This document shows, piece by piece, positions 49,963 to 60,533 of a stretch of DNA of 64,000 nucleotides. The DNA is from Chondrus crispus (taxonomy: Eukaryota > Rhodophyta > Florideophyceae > Gigartinales > Gigartinaceae), in NCBI RefSeq assembly GCF_000350225.1, contig NW_005179382.1, positions 124,001-188,000 on the forward strand. The letters run 5' to 3'. Both the position numbers and the translations under genes were made by a program. Within the stretch, counting starts at the first letter, position 1. Every line of letters begins with the position of its first letter. Below the pieces are notes generated by a model. It was not told the origin of the DNA, did not search any database, and saw nothing but the letters and a program-made list of their open reading frames with translations.

Positions 49963-52900
49963 CTACATGATCTGCAAATTCAATAATACCTCCTTTTTAC
50001 GCATTGATTGTGCTGGTCTCAGCACGGCCCGGCATCTCGTCCATCGCTTAAACTTTTTCCCCCCGAAATACTTCTTCCTCTCATCTTCAGTGAGAGGCCC
50101 GAATACGTCAGGAAAGATGACGGAGGAATGAAGTTTGGCGGTTGTCTCTCCAGTACTCGCAATGTCCAGTATGCCTTGCTGGTCCATAGGATTATTCATG
50201 CGTTTTGGAGGAAAGCTGAACACATTAGTCAGCCACTCCCCACCTCGATGTTCCAAATTTAGAAAAACTACCTCTCGCATAACGTGTAACATGCGAGATA
50301 CTGTTCGCCACTGGCATGCGTTTCTGTCGAAAGCTGCCAAAGGTCCTGGCAACTCTCCTACACCGTCTGCCTCCCGTCTCCGCCCGTAAGCCCTCGATGC
50401 CCCGGTCATGTATCGCCCGAGTGCCCTGAACATAGATACCTGCATCAACCAGCCAGCAGAATTCTCTAAATGTCCTAGTAGGTTAACGCTGAGACTCTTC
50501 AGATGCCTTACAATTAGCATCTCCAGAAGCTCGTCCAAATGAACATACGAATACCCCCACATGTCAAGTGCTTCCTTCCCGCGACCAGTGAAGCTCAACA
50601 ACTTCAATACCATGCGACCAGGCTTCGTATTATAAAGTTCCTGCTCTACAGCAGACGGTATAATTCCCCTGAAGAAAGCGTAAAATAGAGACACCTCCTG
50701 GTACTTAAGATGTGTTGTTGAATGTAGGATAGCATTGTGATTGAACCAAAATGCATCCGTGAAGTTCGTATGACCAGTTCGAGAGAGCACATGGAACCCT
50801 ACAGTGGGCAGTAAGCAGGCGAACAACACAGTGTGCACGAAATGCTCACCATTGGGCCTTCCCTTGAAGGTCTTCTGTGCATGTTCTCGCAGAATGTTTC
50901 CAACTGAGATGACCTCCCCAGTAACTAAATCACTAGTTGCTGAGTACAGGGTACCTGTCAGATTTGCCTCACCTACAGGAAGCATTGTGCGAGACGGATT
51001 TCTAACAACCTGCGATCCATCGACACTTACCCGCTTTTGGGAAGATATGCTGTGCAAATTGATAACCTTTTCTCGCACAGACGCATCCTCTGCCATTGCC
51101 ATATCGATGAGACGAATAATGATCGCACAAGCCAGATTGAATAGTACGGCTCTGTTGTTTCGTGCATGGGAATTAGTTAAAATATTGGACACATGAGATG
51201 GCGATAGTCCCGCGCACGCTGCTAACTCTTCCAGACCGAGGCCGTCCAACATCTCCTTGCTCAACGAATACATAATCTGTTTTTCTGCGTGAAAGAAACC
51301 AGGAAAGGGAATGAACCATTCATGGAGCGGCAGGTTGCAGTTCGAAGATGTATGAGCTGCACCCCCCACGCCCTCACCTCCCTGTCGGCTTTCCCGCCAG
51401 GAGTCCAGCCACAAATCGCAGAACATTTTGTAAGAGGGCTGATCACCTGCCAGAACAACGTATCTAGGACGACCAGGGTGTCCTGGACGAATTTGCTCCT
51501 TAACAAGGTTAATGAATCTGCGCACAGTAATAATATCAGCAGCGCTGTCACGACTGATTTCGACATAAACAACCTGTTCATCGTACAGAGACTCATCCGA
51601 GGGGTCTTTCCCTCCGTGTGGTTTAAAAGCAGAAAGGAGTAGGGTGCGAAAATTCAAAGGAGCACCATGCACACCGAAGGTCATGTCCGCAATTGTCTGA
51701 CTGTTATATTCGCTGTTGTTTGATTCTTTCCGGCCCACCAATTGACCCCTGAACAGAGCGGTGAGACCAAATGCGATGTCGGAGAACTGCTTTACAAGCA
51801 TAGTGTTCTCTACGCTAGAGAATCTATTAATGAAGGCATCACGACATCCCAGCCCACGCACACTCTTCCAAGAATCCAGTCGGGGGCGTTTCGTGCTGTG
51901 TTCGGCGATATTCTCCCGTCTTCTTTTCTGTCCTGGAACCACTCCCTGTAGTAGCGACCCATTCACCTTTGGCATAGACTTCCCATCAACCTTGACAGCG
52001 TGCAATGGCTTTATGTCCCAATTGTCGAATTGAAGTACCGGCATTATCACTTCATCGAATTTAGTGTGCTGCCAAGGACCGCAGCGCTCCCTTTCGGCAA
52101 TTAACTTCTGACGGTATCTTTCTGTACTTGTGTAAGAAAGAAACACGCCCATGGCATTTAGAACGCTTATAAAAGAGGGAGTCACTTCACATATACCACT
52201 AACGGAGATCGTTATAGTCAGGGGACCGGAAATGCTCTTTGTTCTGGAAAGGACAGTTTGTTCGATGACCTTCAGAGCTCTCACGCAAAGCAATAAATCA
52301 GCGCGGGAATATTGAGTGCCATTATGCAGTTCCTCTTCAATGGATGGATGAGGCAAACAATCCGGAGAATTTGAAAGGGGAAACATTTCATACATCTGCG
52401 TTCCCAAAACTCTTGCGCATACTTTCCATGCTCGCAGTCTACTGTCTGAAGCCATTGTAAGCATCACGTCCTGCCATAAAGGGCTTGGTATAGAGGCCAC
52501 TTCTTCAGTCAAAGACCACGAACCAGCCCAAAAACGGCCCTTGTGCTCCTCAAAATGCCGAGCTATTGCGTCGTAATGGGACCGCATTTCATCCATGCTC
52601 GGGCGTGCATTATTTATCAGTTTTTTGCTGCGTGATGTAGCAATATCTGACAGGAACTTGTCAACCTGACTTACGTGGATGTAGCAACGGAGTCGATAGC
52701 TCATTTTCTTCAGAATGATTCCTTTCTGAGCGAGCACTGGCTCAATTCGTTTGTGCAATGTCCTGTCATCAATGTTTGGTGGCTGCAACACAGTGGTACA
52801 TAATGGCGGTTCACGAAGACACTTGCGCTCACGCACAACCTCCTGGAACGGCAGCATTCGGACGCTGTGTTCTGAGTTGCCTATCGATAAAATGCAAGAT

Positions 52901-53985
52901 GACCTCATTGTTCTCCCAATAAGACCAATTCCATTCCTGTCCGAATCAGTAAAAATAATAGACTGTTTGGCAACGCTGGGTCCCTCCAGAGAAAACATTA
53001 CAAGTCGGACAAGTGTTTGATCAACTGGTAGCCTCAAAGATTTTGGTGCAAGTAACGGAGCGTTACAATCTTTGCCTTCGTTGATAATGTAAAGACAACT
53101 CCTGCAGCAGTACTTTCCCATGACATCACGTGCATGAAACTGATCCGCCGAGTGGGAGCATACAGTCTCTTCCAGCTGAGCAAAAGACTCCAACGTGTCA
53201 AGATTGTCCATTTCATGTATAGGTATACGCCAAAGTCTACCCTTTCTTCCCTCGTCCTTGTGTGTGCATCCGTTTTTCCAGAAAATGCAGTGTGCTTTTG
53301 TCGTGCATCGCTGTTCCGATATTTCTCTGAACGCAGCCTCTTGAGAATAGCGGCTATGGTTGATGTGGATGTAACAAAGATAATATTTGGACGGGTCTTC
53401 GACCAATTCCCGCACGGTCTCAAAGTCACAACCTGTGCGTCTTCGAAACTCCATCATAAACACGTCATTTAGTAAGGAGTCTTCTCTGGAGATAATGTTG
53501 TATAATGTCCAGTCACAGCTCGGGGTTCTAACAACATCTTCATCCACAGTCGATCCGTTCCTTATTGATGAGCATATATGACATACTTTTCTTTTTGACC
53601 TTTCCCGATCTGGAGCACACCTCGTCTGCCATGCACGTAATGCGCGGGCAGCATTGTTTTTCCCGTACTTTCTGTCAGACGAAATGACATTCCAACCCCA
53701 ACGCTTGTCACGACAAGGAGTGCAAAGCGAAATAGTCCGGTTTCCGGTCCGTTTGAGCCTGGCAAACGGGTTTAGAATGCCCCCTGTATCAACGCTTGCG
53801 TATGTCTCTAACTTGGCATTTGTTAGTGTAACTGCCTTGGTCGGTTTCTGTGGGTGACAAAGACTACAGGCAAAGCACGGAGTAACAGTCCCATTGCCAA
53901 GAATGTGAGGGTCGGCTGATACCCTCTCCACATTATTCATTACGAAGCAGATCTCCTTAAATTTCGGATGGACAGTTGCAGACAC
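49963..53985 (-). CDS. Giant cysteine-rich protein, DUF6589-like (1340 aa)
   Basis: The frame is intact. The N-terminal ~350 residues hold several Cys pairs and Cys/His clusters (CFACSLCHPQ, SLCTPCRDKRWGW, CHICSS, CIFWKNGCTH, CSHSADQFH, CCRSCLYI) suggesting zinc binding. A middle helical region follows. From about residue 830, YVVLAGDQPSYKMFCDLWLD and WFIPFPGFFHAEKQIMYSLS resemble the GDQ...PGxFH core of DUF6589 proteins, known from transposon-like genes in fungi and animals. I give that name from memory of the motif, not a search. It is the first gene of a tight same-strand set with the two nuclease frames. A mobile-element origin is likely but element ends were not found. Confidence 0.55.
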   Translation of the reverse strand: MSATVHPKFKEICFVMNNVERVSADPHILGNGTVTPCFACSLCHPQKPTKAVTLTNAKLETYASVDTGGILNPFARLKRTGNRTISLCTPCRDKRWGWNVISSDRKYGKNNAARALRAWQTRCAPDRERSKRKVCHICSSIRNGSTVDEDVVRTPSCDWTLYNIISREDSLLNDVFMMEFRRRTGCDFETVRELVEDPSKYYLCYIHINHSRYSQEAAFREISEQRCTTKAHCIFWKNGCTHKDEGRKGRLWRIPIHEMDNLDTLESFAQLEETVCSHSADQFHARDVMGKYCCRSCLYIINEGKDCNAPLLAPKSLRLPVDQTLVRLVMFSLEGPSVAKQSIIFTDSDRNGIGLIGRTMRSSCILSIGNSEHSVRMLPFQEVVRERKCLREPPLCTTVLQPPNIDDRTLHKRIEPVLAQKGIILKKMSYRLRCYIHVSQVDKFLSDIATSRSKKLINNARPSMDEMRSHYDAIARHFEEHKGRFWAGSWSLTEEVASIPSPLWQDVMLTMASDSRLRAWKVCARVLGTQMYEMFPLSNSPDCLPHPSIEEELHNGTQYSRADLLLCVRALKVIEQTVLSRTKSISGPLTITISVSGICEVTPSFISVLNAMGVFLSYTSTERYRQKLIAERERCGPWQHTKFDEVIMPVLQFDNWDIKPLHAVKVDGKSMPKVNGSLLQGVVPGQKRRRENIAEHSTKRPRLDSWKSVRGLGCRDAFINRFSSVENTMLVKQFSDIAFGLTALFRGQLVGRKESNNSEYNSQTIADMTFGVHGAPLNFRTLLLSAFKPHGGKDPSDESLYDEQVVYVEISRDSAADIITVRRFINLVKEQIRPGHPGRPRYVVLAGDQPSYKMFCDLWLDSWRESRQGGEGVGGAAHTSSNCNLPLHEWFIPFPGFFHAEKQIMYSLSKEMLDGLGLEELAACAGLSPSHVSNILTNSHARNNRAVLFNLACAIIIRLIDMAMAEDASVREKVINLHSISSQKRVSVDGSQVVRNPSRTMLPVGEANLTGTLYSATSDLVTGEVISVGNILREHAQKTFKGRPNGEHFVHTVLFACLLPTVGFHVLSRTGHTNFTDAFWFNHNAILHSTTHLKYQEVSLFYAFFRGIIPSAVEQELYNTKPGRMVLKLLSFTGRGKEALDMWGYSYVHLDELLEMLIVRHLKSLSVNLLGHLENSAGWLMQVSMFRALGRYMTGASRAYGRRREADGVGELPGPLAAFDRNACQWRTVSRMLHVMREVVFLNLEHRGGEWLTNVFSFPPKRMNNPMDQQGILDIASTGETTAKLHSSVIFPDVFGPLTEDERKKYFGGKKFKRWTRCRAVLRPAQSMRKKEVLLNLQIM

Positions 53986-54728
53986 GACGAATGATCGATT
54001 GCATCATGTGGGGGGGTTGTCGTCGCTTTGAGAAACGAAACACTTCAAATCAAAGGAGAGGGATCAAGAAAGGCGAGAAAAGCGACGTCGACGATGTAAT
54101 TAGGGCAGGTTTTTCGGGGAGTTTCGAACAAGTGGTCACACACAAATTTTATCATATTCCCAAATTGCAGAATAAAAAAGGTTTGGTCACTGACTGGTTG
54201 CAGTTGAAACTTTCGATATTACACGTGTATAAGTACGTGTATCACTTTCAAGTTGAAAGTGATACTTACACACGTGTAATATCAGTGATCCAATGTTGGA
54301 GACCACTCCGAAATAGCTCAGTGAGCCGAAGAGGTAGTGGGGAGAGAGAAATGAGCTCATTGTTGGCGTCTGTGAGTGTCATTGCTGGCGGAGGAAGAGT
54401 GAGGCACGAAAACGGGCCGCGGCCGGCAATTTTGACACTCATTGCTACTGTCACAACTCCCAACGTCCCTGTCAACGTTGACGTCACTCCTTCCAACACA
54501 TTTATATTTTCCCAAGACTTCCTGCATCTACCGAAACGCCGCTCCCCATCCCCCCACCTCTGTCCCTTCCAACAGTCTCAAGTGAACCGCACGCAAACTT
54601 CTCGCCTGACCACCCGCCCCCGCCTCCTCCCATCCCAACCTCCTCCTCACCCCTCGCGCCGCTTCACGCGCCGCCCGCCTCGCTTCACACGCCTCGCTTC
54701 GCACGCCTCGCTTCGCACGCCCTCCACC
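53986..54728. other. Intergenic between the three-frame module and IST1, with a large hairpin
   Basis: This holds an imperfect inverted repeat at 54215-54283 and a C-rich leader before IST1. TTTATATTTT near 54500 could be the IST1 core promoter. No further gene is seen. Confidence 0.5.
54215..54283. repeat. Imperfect ~30-bp-arm inverted repeat
   Basis: GATATTACACGTGT at 54215 pairs with ACACGTGTAATATC ending 54283, and ATCACTTTCA pairs with TGAAAGTGAT near the loop. The left arm has about six extra bases. It may be the tip of a mobile element. Confidence 0.8.
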
Positions 54729-55811
54729 ATGGGTATCAAGGGCCGGCTTGCGAAAATTGCCATCGGCAAGAACGCGGCTCCCCCTGCCGCCGCGCCCGCC
54801 GCACCCGTCATGCCCGCCGCGCCGGTCTCCATCCCCTGGGACGCCACCGCCTTCCGCATCCAGCTCAAGATGGCCAAGGAGCGCATCTCCATCCAGCACG
54901 GCAAGAAGGACAACGAAATCGACGCCACCAAGCGCGTCATCCAGACTCATCTCTCCGCCAACAAGGAGACCCTCGCCCGCATCCAGTGCGAGCGCGTGCT
55001 CCGCGAGCGCACGCAGGTCGAGGCCTTTGACGTCGTCGAGACCTTTGTCGAGCTGCTCGCCAACTCGAACACCGTCTTCAGCGACCAGCGCGACTTCGAC
55101 ACGGCCTCCACCGACATCAAGGAGTCGGTGGCATCCGTTGTGTACGCCTCGTCGCGCCTCAACATCCCCGAGCTGCGCAACGTTAAGAACATGTTCCGCA
55201 ACCACTTTGGCGCCGCCGTCATCGACCCGCTGACGCGGCTGGAGGGCCCGCACACGCAGCACATCAACAAGGTGGTGGCGCGCACGCTAGAAGGCGGGGC
55301 GCCCGACGGGTACCTCGTGCTGCAGGAGCTGGAGAAGATCGCCAAGGAGGGCAACATCAGCTGGATGCCGCCGCCCGAGTACGGCGACCTGGACCCGTCC
55401 GGCGGCCACGGCTACTACCGACCCAGCCCGCTGCCAAAGCCGCACTTTGTGCCCGGCATGCCCAACTACCCGCCGTCGGCCCCGCCGTCGGCCCCGCCGT
55501 CGGACGACTACGGCGGCTCGAGCGGCGGCGGCGGCGGCGGTGGCATGATGAATATCCCAGGGCACAACCCGTACCCCGGAGCGGGGTACGGGATTCCCGG
55601 GATGGGGCCGTCCGGGCCGGCGCCAACCGCGCCGCCGCCGTTCGACCCGTCCAGCGGGGCGGCAGGAACGTTCTATCCGCCACCGGCGGGGCCCGGCGGC
55701 GAGTACGGCGGGCCTGGGGCCGCGGCGCCGCCGCCGCCGGCCGCGCCGGCGTTTTTGAACGACGACGCGTTGGAGCAGCGATTTAGAAACGTAAAGGATG
55801 GTCGCAAGTAG
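54729..55811 (+). CDS. IST1: IST1-domain protein (ESCRT-III associated, 360 aa)
   Basis: The start at 54729 was chosen because ATG (CACCATGG context) begins the first segment resembling the family. Residues ~35-205 form an IST1 domain: FRIQLKMAKERISIQHGKKD (helix 1, basic), THLSANKETLARIQCERVLR and VVETFVELLANSNTVFSDQR (helices 2-3). There is a helical end to about residue 200. The rest is Pro/Gly/Ala-rich (PPSAPPSAPPSDDYGGSSGG) and low-complexity, and it ends ALEQRFRNVKDGRK. In yeast and animals IST1 binds ESCRT-III subunits and regulates the Vps4 ATPase on endosomal membranes and in cytokinesis. There are no introns. It is convergent with the GCSH gene 290 bp away. Confidence 0.88.
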   Translation: MGIKGRLAKIAIGKNAAPPAAAPAAPVMPAAPVSIPWDATAFRIQLKMAKERISIQHGKKDNEIDATKRVIQTHLSANKETLARIQCERVLRERTQVEAFDVVETFVELLANSNTVFSDQRDFDTASTDIKESVASVVYASSRLNIPELRNVKNMFRNHFGAAVIDPLTRLEGPHTQHINKVVARTLEGGAPDGYLVLQELEKIAKEGNISWMPPPEYGDLDPSGGHGYYRPSPLPKPHFVPGMPNYPPSAPPSAPPSDDYGGSSGGGGGGGMMNIPGHNPYPGAGYGIPGMGPSGPAPTAPPPFDPSSGAAGTFYPPPAGPGGEYGGPGAAAPPPPAAPAFLNDDALEQRFRNVKDGRK

Positions 55812-56101
55812 TGGGGGGTGTGCGATGACTGGCGTGATGATGGTGATGGGAGGATGAATAAAACGAAATGGTTTAAACACGTGTAAAACAAGCGGGCGGG
55901 GGTGGCGCATGCAGAAGTACACGGTAGCTACATGCGGCGGACAAGCGCAAGAGGCAGGACGTGGGGGCTACAAGGCGAGCACACGGCGGCGGGCAATGCA
56001 CCGGGTTGTTGGGGCAAGAAGACAAGGGCGAGGTACAGAAAGCGGGGCAAGTTTACACAAACTCGGGCAAGCAAGCGCGGGGAACATGCTCCTCCCGAGT
56101 G

Positions 56102-56656
56102 CTACTCGGCCTCCTCAGCGATGGTCTTCTCATAGTCGGCAGAGTCCATGAGGGCGTCGATCTGGGCGGGGTCGTTAACCTTGATGCGGAAGATCCATCC
56201 GTCGTCGTGGGGGGTCTTATTGATGAGGTCGGGGCTATCGTCGAGGCTATCGTTAACGCCGACGACCTCTCCGGAGAGCGGGGCGTAGATGTCAGCGGCG
56301 GCCTTTACGGACTCGACGGTGGCGGCGCGCTCGCCGGCGCTGGCCTCGGAGCCGACCTCGGGCAGGTCTGCGAAGACGATGTCGCCCAGGGCGGCCTGTG
56401 CGTGGTCCGTGATGCCGACGGTGGCGACGTCGCCATCCAGCTTGGCCCACTCGTGCGACGCCTTGTACTTGCGGTCGGAGGGGTCTGCGGCGGGCGCGCA
56501 CGGGCGGTGTTAGCGGGGCTGTGGCTGCGTCTGCGGGGGAGGTGTTGCGGGGCGGGAGCACGTACATGAGGCGGCGGAGAGGAAGCGCGGGAGCACGGCG
56601 AGCGCGCGGGCGCGGAGCGACGGGGGGGCGCGCGCGGCGCGGAGGAGGGCGGACAT
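56102..56656 (-). CDS. GCSH: Glycine cleavage system H protein, mitochondrial (157 aa, one intron)
   Basis: Exon 1 is 56656-56566 and exon 2 is 56484-56102, with an 81-nt GT-AG intron (56485-56565) that splits a Tyr codon. The first 30 residues (MSALLRAARAPPSLRARALA) are Arg/Ala-rich without acids, a mitochondrial transit peptide. The mature part is the lipoyl-domain H protein: KYKASHEWAKLDGDVATVGI, TDHAQAALGDIVFADLPEVG, ERAATVESVKAAADIYAPLS and INKTPHDDGWIFRIKVNDPA. Lys 91 in ESVKA is the lipoate attachment site. The protein shuttles the aminomethyl group between the P, T and L proteins of the glycine decarboxylase complex, needed for photorespiration. Length fits the family. Identity is secure. 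Confidence 0.93.
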
Positions 56657-57614
56657 GGTGTTTGGCAGGCAGGGGAGGCGGGGAGGTGCGGGGGGGGAGG
56701 GTTGCCGGGCGAGGTGGAATGAGGGCCTTTAATCCTCGGTTAGCCCTTTGGGGGGATGCAGGGCGGGGGACAGCGGATCGCGAGGAGCACTGGCGCGGGA
56801 ACGGGGGGAGCGGGCACACGTGGCGCGCGGCGAGTGGCGGCGGAGGCAAGGCGGGACGCGTGGCGCGAGCGGGGCGCGCGCGACGCGGCGCGCAGATCGA
56901 GGAGATGGCGCCGCGAGCTCGAGTGGGACGCAGGCGATGATGCGGGGACGGGGACGGGGACAGGCGCAGCGGGTTCAGGCGCAGCGGGTTCAGGCGCAGG
57001 ATGCGGGCGGGGGAATGGCGGAATCGGTCGACACAGGCAGGCCGCCGCGCATGCATGACTTTCCGTCCTATCCCGGCTGTTTTCCTGGCCTGCTGTTTTT
57101 CAGGTCCTGCCGTTTGCATGTCCTGCCGTTTGCATGTCCTGCCGTTTTGCATGTCCTGCCGCTTTCACCCCATTTCCTAAATCAGACTTTTCGCTTGCAG
57201 GTTTCGCCAACATCTAAAGCGGCTTGTTTCCGTGTCAATTTCGAGAATACTTGTTGCGCTGCGGTCGATACTGCTGCAATAGAATGAGTAATGCAATGCT
57301 GTACCCACAGTACAGTGGTACAGTACTTTGGATAGTTTCCTCGAGCAAGGCGTGAAGATGTGGTTCCATCCAGAGACAAGTTAAGTCTCAGACCTACGAT
57401 AACAAATACTGTAGCCAATAGGGCGCGAGACTCACACAAGACTCGAGGAGGGAGGGGAGGGGCCATCGGCGTTCATGCAATCACAGAAAACAGGCTCGAA
57501 AACAACCGAAGGCTGTGAACGCGCGTGCACAGCCTTCGCTCGTTTGCTCATCATTATTCTAGTAAAAATAGGTAAAAATAGACGTCGCGCCGTACAAAAC
57601 ACCGCCCGCCCCCG
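56657..57614. other. Intergenic between GCSH and the ABC transporter gene, with minisatellites
   Basis: Upstream of GCSH the sequence is G-rich on plus. GGTTCAGGCGCAGC repeats about three times with 15-bp period near 56968. 57083-57170 holds about five ~16-17-bp units of the form ATGTCCTGCCGTTTGC. AT-richer sequence follows to the ABC gene stop. No gene was recognised. Confidence 0.5.
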
Positions 57615-59820
57615 TCAGCACATGCCCTCCTTCTCCATCTCGAACTCGCACGCGGGCACGACGCGCACTTCGCCTCCGTCGCCGACGACGACGACGGTGT
57701 CGTGGTCTTGCACCAAGCTCTTACGGTGTCCGACGCTAACGACTGCGCAGCCGATATCGCGGAGCGCCTGCATGACGACGCGCTCTCCGTCCCTGTCTAG
57801 CCCCGCGGTGCCCTCGTCCACGACGACGACGGCCGCTTCTCGCACGACGGCGCGCGCGGCCGCGAGCCGCTGCATCTCGCCCGCGGAGAGCGCGCGCTCC
57901 CACGCAGAGTCGTCGCCCAGCGCCGCTTGCAGCTCGCCGAGCCCGACCCGCGTCAGCGCCGCCTCCAGCGCGCGGGGGGATGCGCCCGCGGCCCCGCGAC
58001 CCGGGTACCATAGCTGCTCGCGCAGCGACCCGGCCGGCGAGTACGCGTGCTGCGGCAGGAATATCATCCGCGCGCGCGCTGGCCGCACGATCGTCCCGGT
58101 CCCGTGCGACCACAGACCGGCCAGGCACCGCAGCAGGCTCGTCTTGCCGCTCCCGCTGCGCCCCACGATTAGCACCCGCTCCCCGCCCCGGATCTCCACG
58201 GACAGGTCGTGGATCAGCCGCCGCGTCCCGCACGGCGTGTACACGGACAGATTGCGCACGGAGATCCCGCTCGTCGTCGCGTCCTCGATCGTGTGGATCC
58301 GCCCCGACCACGCCCCCGCCCCCGCACCGCTGCTTGCCACCCCGTTTCCGTTCCCGCGCGTTGACGCCCTCGCCCCCTCGCTTTCCACTTCCCTTGCCCC
58401 TTTCATTTCGCCTGCGCTCTCGCTAGCGCTTGCGCTTGCGCTTTCGCTTTCGTTTTCCCACAGCTTGAAGTCGTGCGACGAATTGTCTAGATTCCCTTCC
58501 AGTTTGATAATAAACCCAGAGAGACGCTCGATCGACGCCCCAAGCCATGAGTATCTGTACATGTCACCAACCACAACAATTCGTTAGAAATACGCCCCCG
58601 TCCCCCCAGACCTACATTCGCCCCAGCGCCCACAAGAGAAACAAAACAAACAGACGAACAAACTTACTGGTCATAGTCCCCGATGAATAACGACAAGTTG
58701 TTAAACAGCACGGAAAACGCTGCTTCCGCTTTCGTCAGCTCGCCGAGCTGGATGCGACCTGCAAAGTACAACGGCCCGAGAATGAGCAGCGGCAGCACGA
58801 TCGGCAGAAAATAGAAACTGTTGATGAACAGGTTCATCGGAAACTGCGTCTTGCTCAACGCGAGCTGCGCGTGTGCCCGCCCGTCAAGCTTGCCCTCGCT
58901 TATCGCCCGCTCGGCCTCGCTGCCGTTGTAAAAAGCAATCGCTTCGGCGTGCATGCGCACTCGCGCCAGCGCAAACCGAAAGTCCTGTCACGTTGCGCGA
59001 CACGCCGATTGGGACACAGTTAGGAGGACACACTTTTCTCATCGCTTTTCGCTCATGCGCTCACCGCATGCGCTCGTGACAACACCAACGCTCGTTCGCT
59101 TGCTCACGTACCGCTGTCCTCCGCAAAAGCAGTGCCTGGAGGTCAAAAAGTTTCTTTCCTATTCGGTTCACAAGCAGCATGCCCACCGCCACGATCACCA
59201 CAATCACAAAATACATTGGCGGGAAGATCCGCAGCAAAATCACCGAGTAGAGCACGACATCCACCACTGTTTTCAGGTTGGTTAACGTAAAGTCCACCAT
59301 GCTACTCGCAAATTCCGCAAACTGCTGGTCAATAACCTCATCGGGGTTGTCCAGGCCGTCCTCTGTCCCAACCTCGCCTTCCCTTTTCTGCGCCCCATTA
59401 AGCTTGTAATAGTTGCTCCCCCCAAAATACATGCGCAGGCCACTCTTCGTGAGAAACTGCTGCCACCTGAGGACAAACGTCGCGCGGGTAAAGCTGGTAC
59501 ACGCTGCCAGCGGGAATAGGATGACGCACAAAGCAAAGACATAGATGTTGCCATCCCAAAACGCGGCGACATTGCGCTCGTTCAATGCGGTGAAGAGGTT
59601 ACCGATGACGACGGTGAAGACGGCGCCCAGGGCCGATCCGAGCACGGACAGCGACGCGCAGGCCAGGGCGTGCCACTTAGCGGAGCGGTCGCGACGGAAG
59701 AAGGGGATGGACAGGCGCATGGTGATGCGCAGCAGACGGCGCAGGCGTTCGGCGGTGAGCCCGCGCGTCGGGGCGGGCGGGGCGGCGGACGGCGGGCCCT
59801 CGGGCGACGGGGCGGAGGAG
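57615..59820 (-). CDS. ABC half transporter, ABCD/SbmA-BacA-like; N-terminus in gap
   Basis: Exons are <59820-59112, 58984-58668 and 58554-57615; introns are 59111-58985 (GTACGT...ACAG, phase 0) and 58667-58555 (GTAAGT...ACAG, splitting a Gln codon). The membrane domain holds KWHALACASLSVLGSALGAV, RWQQFLTKSGLRMYFGGSNY and DNPDEVIDQQFAEF, then, across the first intron, MHAEAIAFYNGSEAERA, the EAA-like coupling segment. The nucleotide-binding domain has Walker A GRSGSGKTSLLR, Q-loop FLPQ, signature LSAGEMQRLAAARA, Walker B AVVVVDEGTAGLD and switch His in VSVGHRKS. About 655 residues are visible. Relatives are peroxisomal fatty-acyl (ABCD) and bacterial/plastid-type transporters, and I cannot decide which. 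It is divergent from the next gene across the gap. Confidence 0.85.
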
Positions 59821-60516
59821 NNNNNNNNNNNNNNNNNNNNNNNNNNNNNNNNNNNNNNNNNNNNNNNNNNNNNNNNNNNNNNNNNNNNNNNNNNNNNNNN
59901 NNNNNNNNNNNNNNNNNNNNNNNNNNNNNNNNNNNNNNNNNNNNNNNNNNNNNNNNNNNNNNNNNNNNNNNNNNNNNNNNNNNNNNNNNNNNNNNNNNNN
60001 NNNNNNNNNNNNNNNNNNNNNNNNNNNNNNNNNNNNNNNNNNNNNNNNNNNNNNNNNNNNNNNNNNNNNNNNNNNNNNNNNNNNNNNNNNNNNNNNNNNN
60101 NNNNNNNNNNNNNNNNNNNNNNNNNNNNNNNNNNNNNNNNNNNNNNNNNNNNNNNNNNNNNNNNNNNNNNNNNNNNNNNNNNNNNNNNNNNNNNNNNNNN
60201 NNNNNNNNNNNNNNNNNNNNNNNNNNNNNNNNNNNNNNNNNNNNNNNNNNNNNNNNNNNNNNNNNNNNNNNNNNNNNNNNNNNNNNNNNNNNNNNNNNNN
60301 NNNNNNNNNNNNNNNNNNNNNNNNNNNNNNNNNNNNNNNNNNNNNNNNNNNNNNNNNNNNNNNNNNNNNNNNNNNNNNNNNNNNNNNNNNNNNNNNNNNN
60401 NNNNNNNNNNNNNNNNNNNNNNNNNNNNNNNNNNNNNNNNNNNNNNNNNNNNNNNNNNNNNNNNNNNNNNNNNNNNNNNNNNNNNNNNNNNNNNNNNNNN
60501 NNNNNNNNNNNNNNNN
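59821..60516. other. Assembly gap (696 N)
   Basis: The sequence is unknown. It hides the ABC transporter N-terminus (including any targeting peptide) and the shared upstream region of the two divergent genes. Confidence 1.
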
Positions 60517-60533
60517 CCCGCCCCCACCCCACC

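Noticed and set aside
54528..55262. Long minus-strand frames across IST1.
   Set aside because: They are shadows of a high-GC gene whose plus strand carries a recognisable IST1 domain.
55961..56569. A 202-codon plus-strand frame over the GCSH gene.
   Set aside because: It is the antisense shadow of the H-protein exons, which have clear homology and splice sites on the minus strand.
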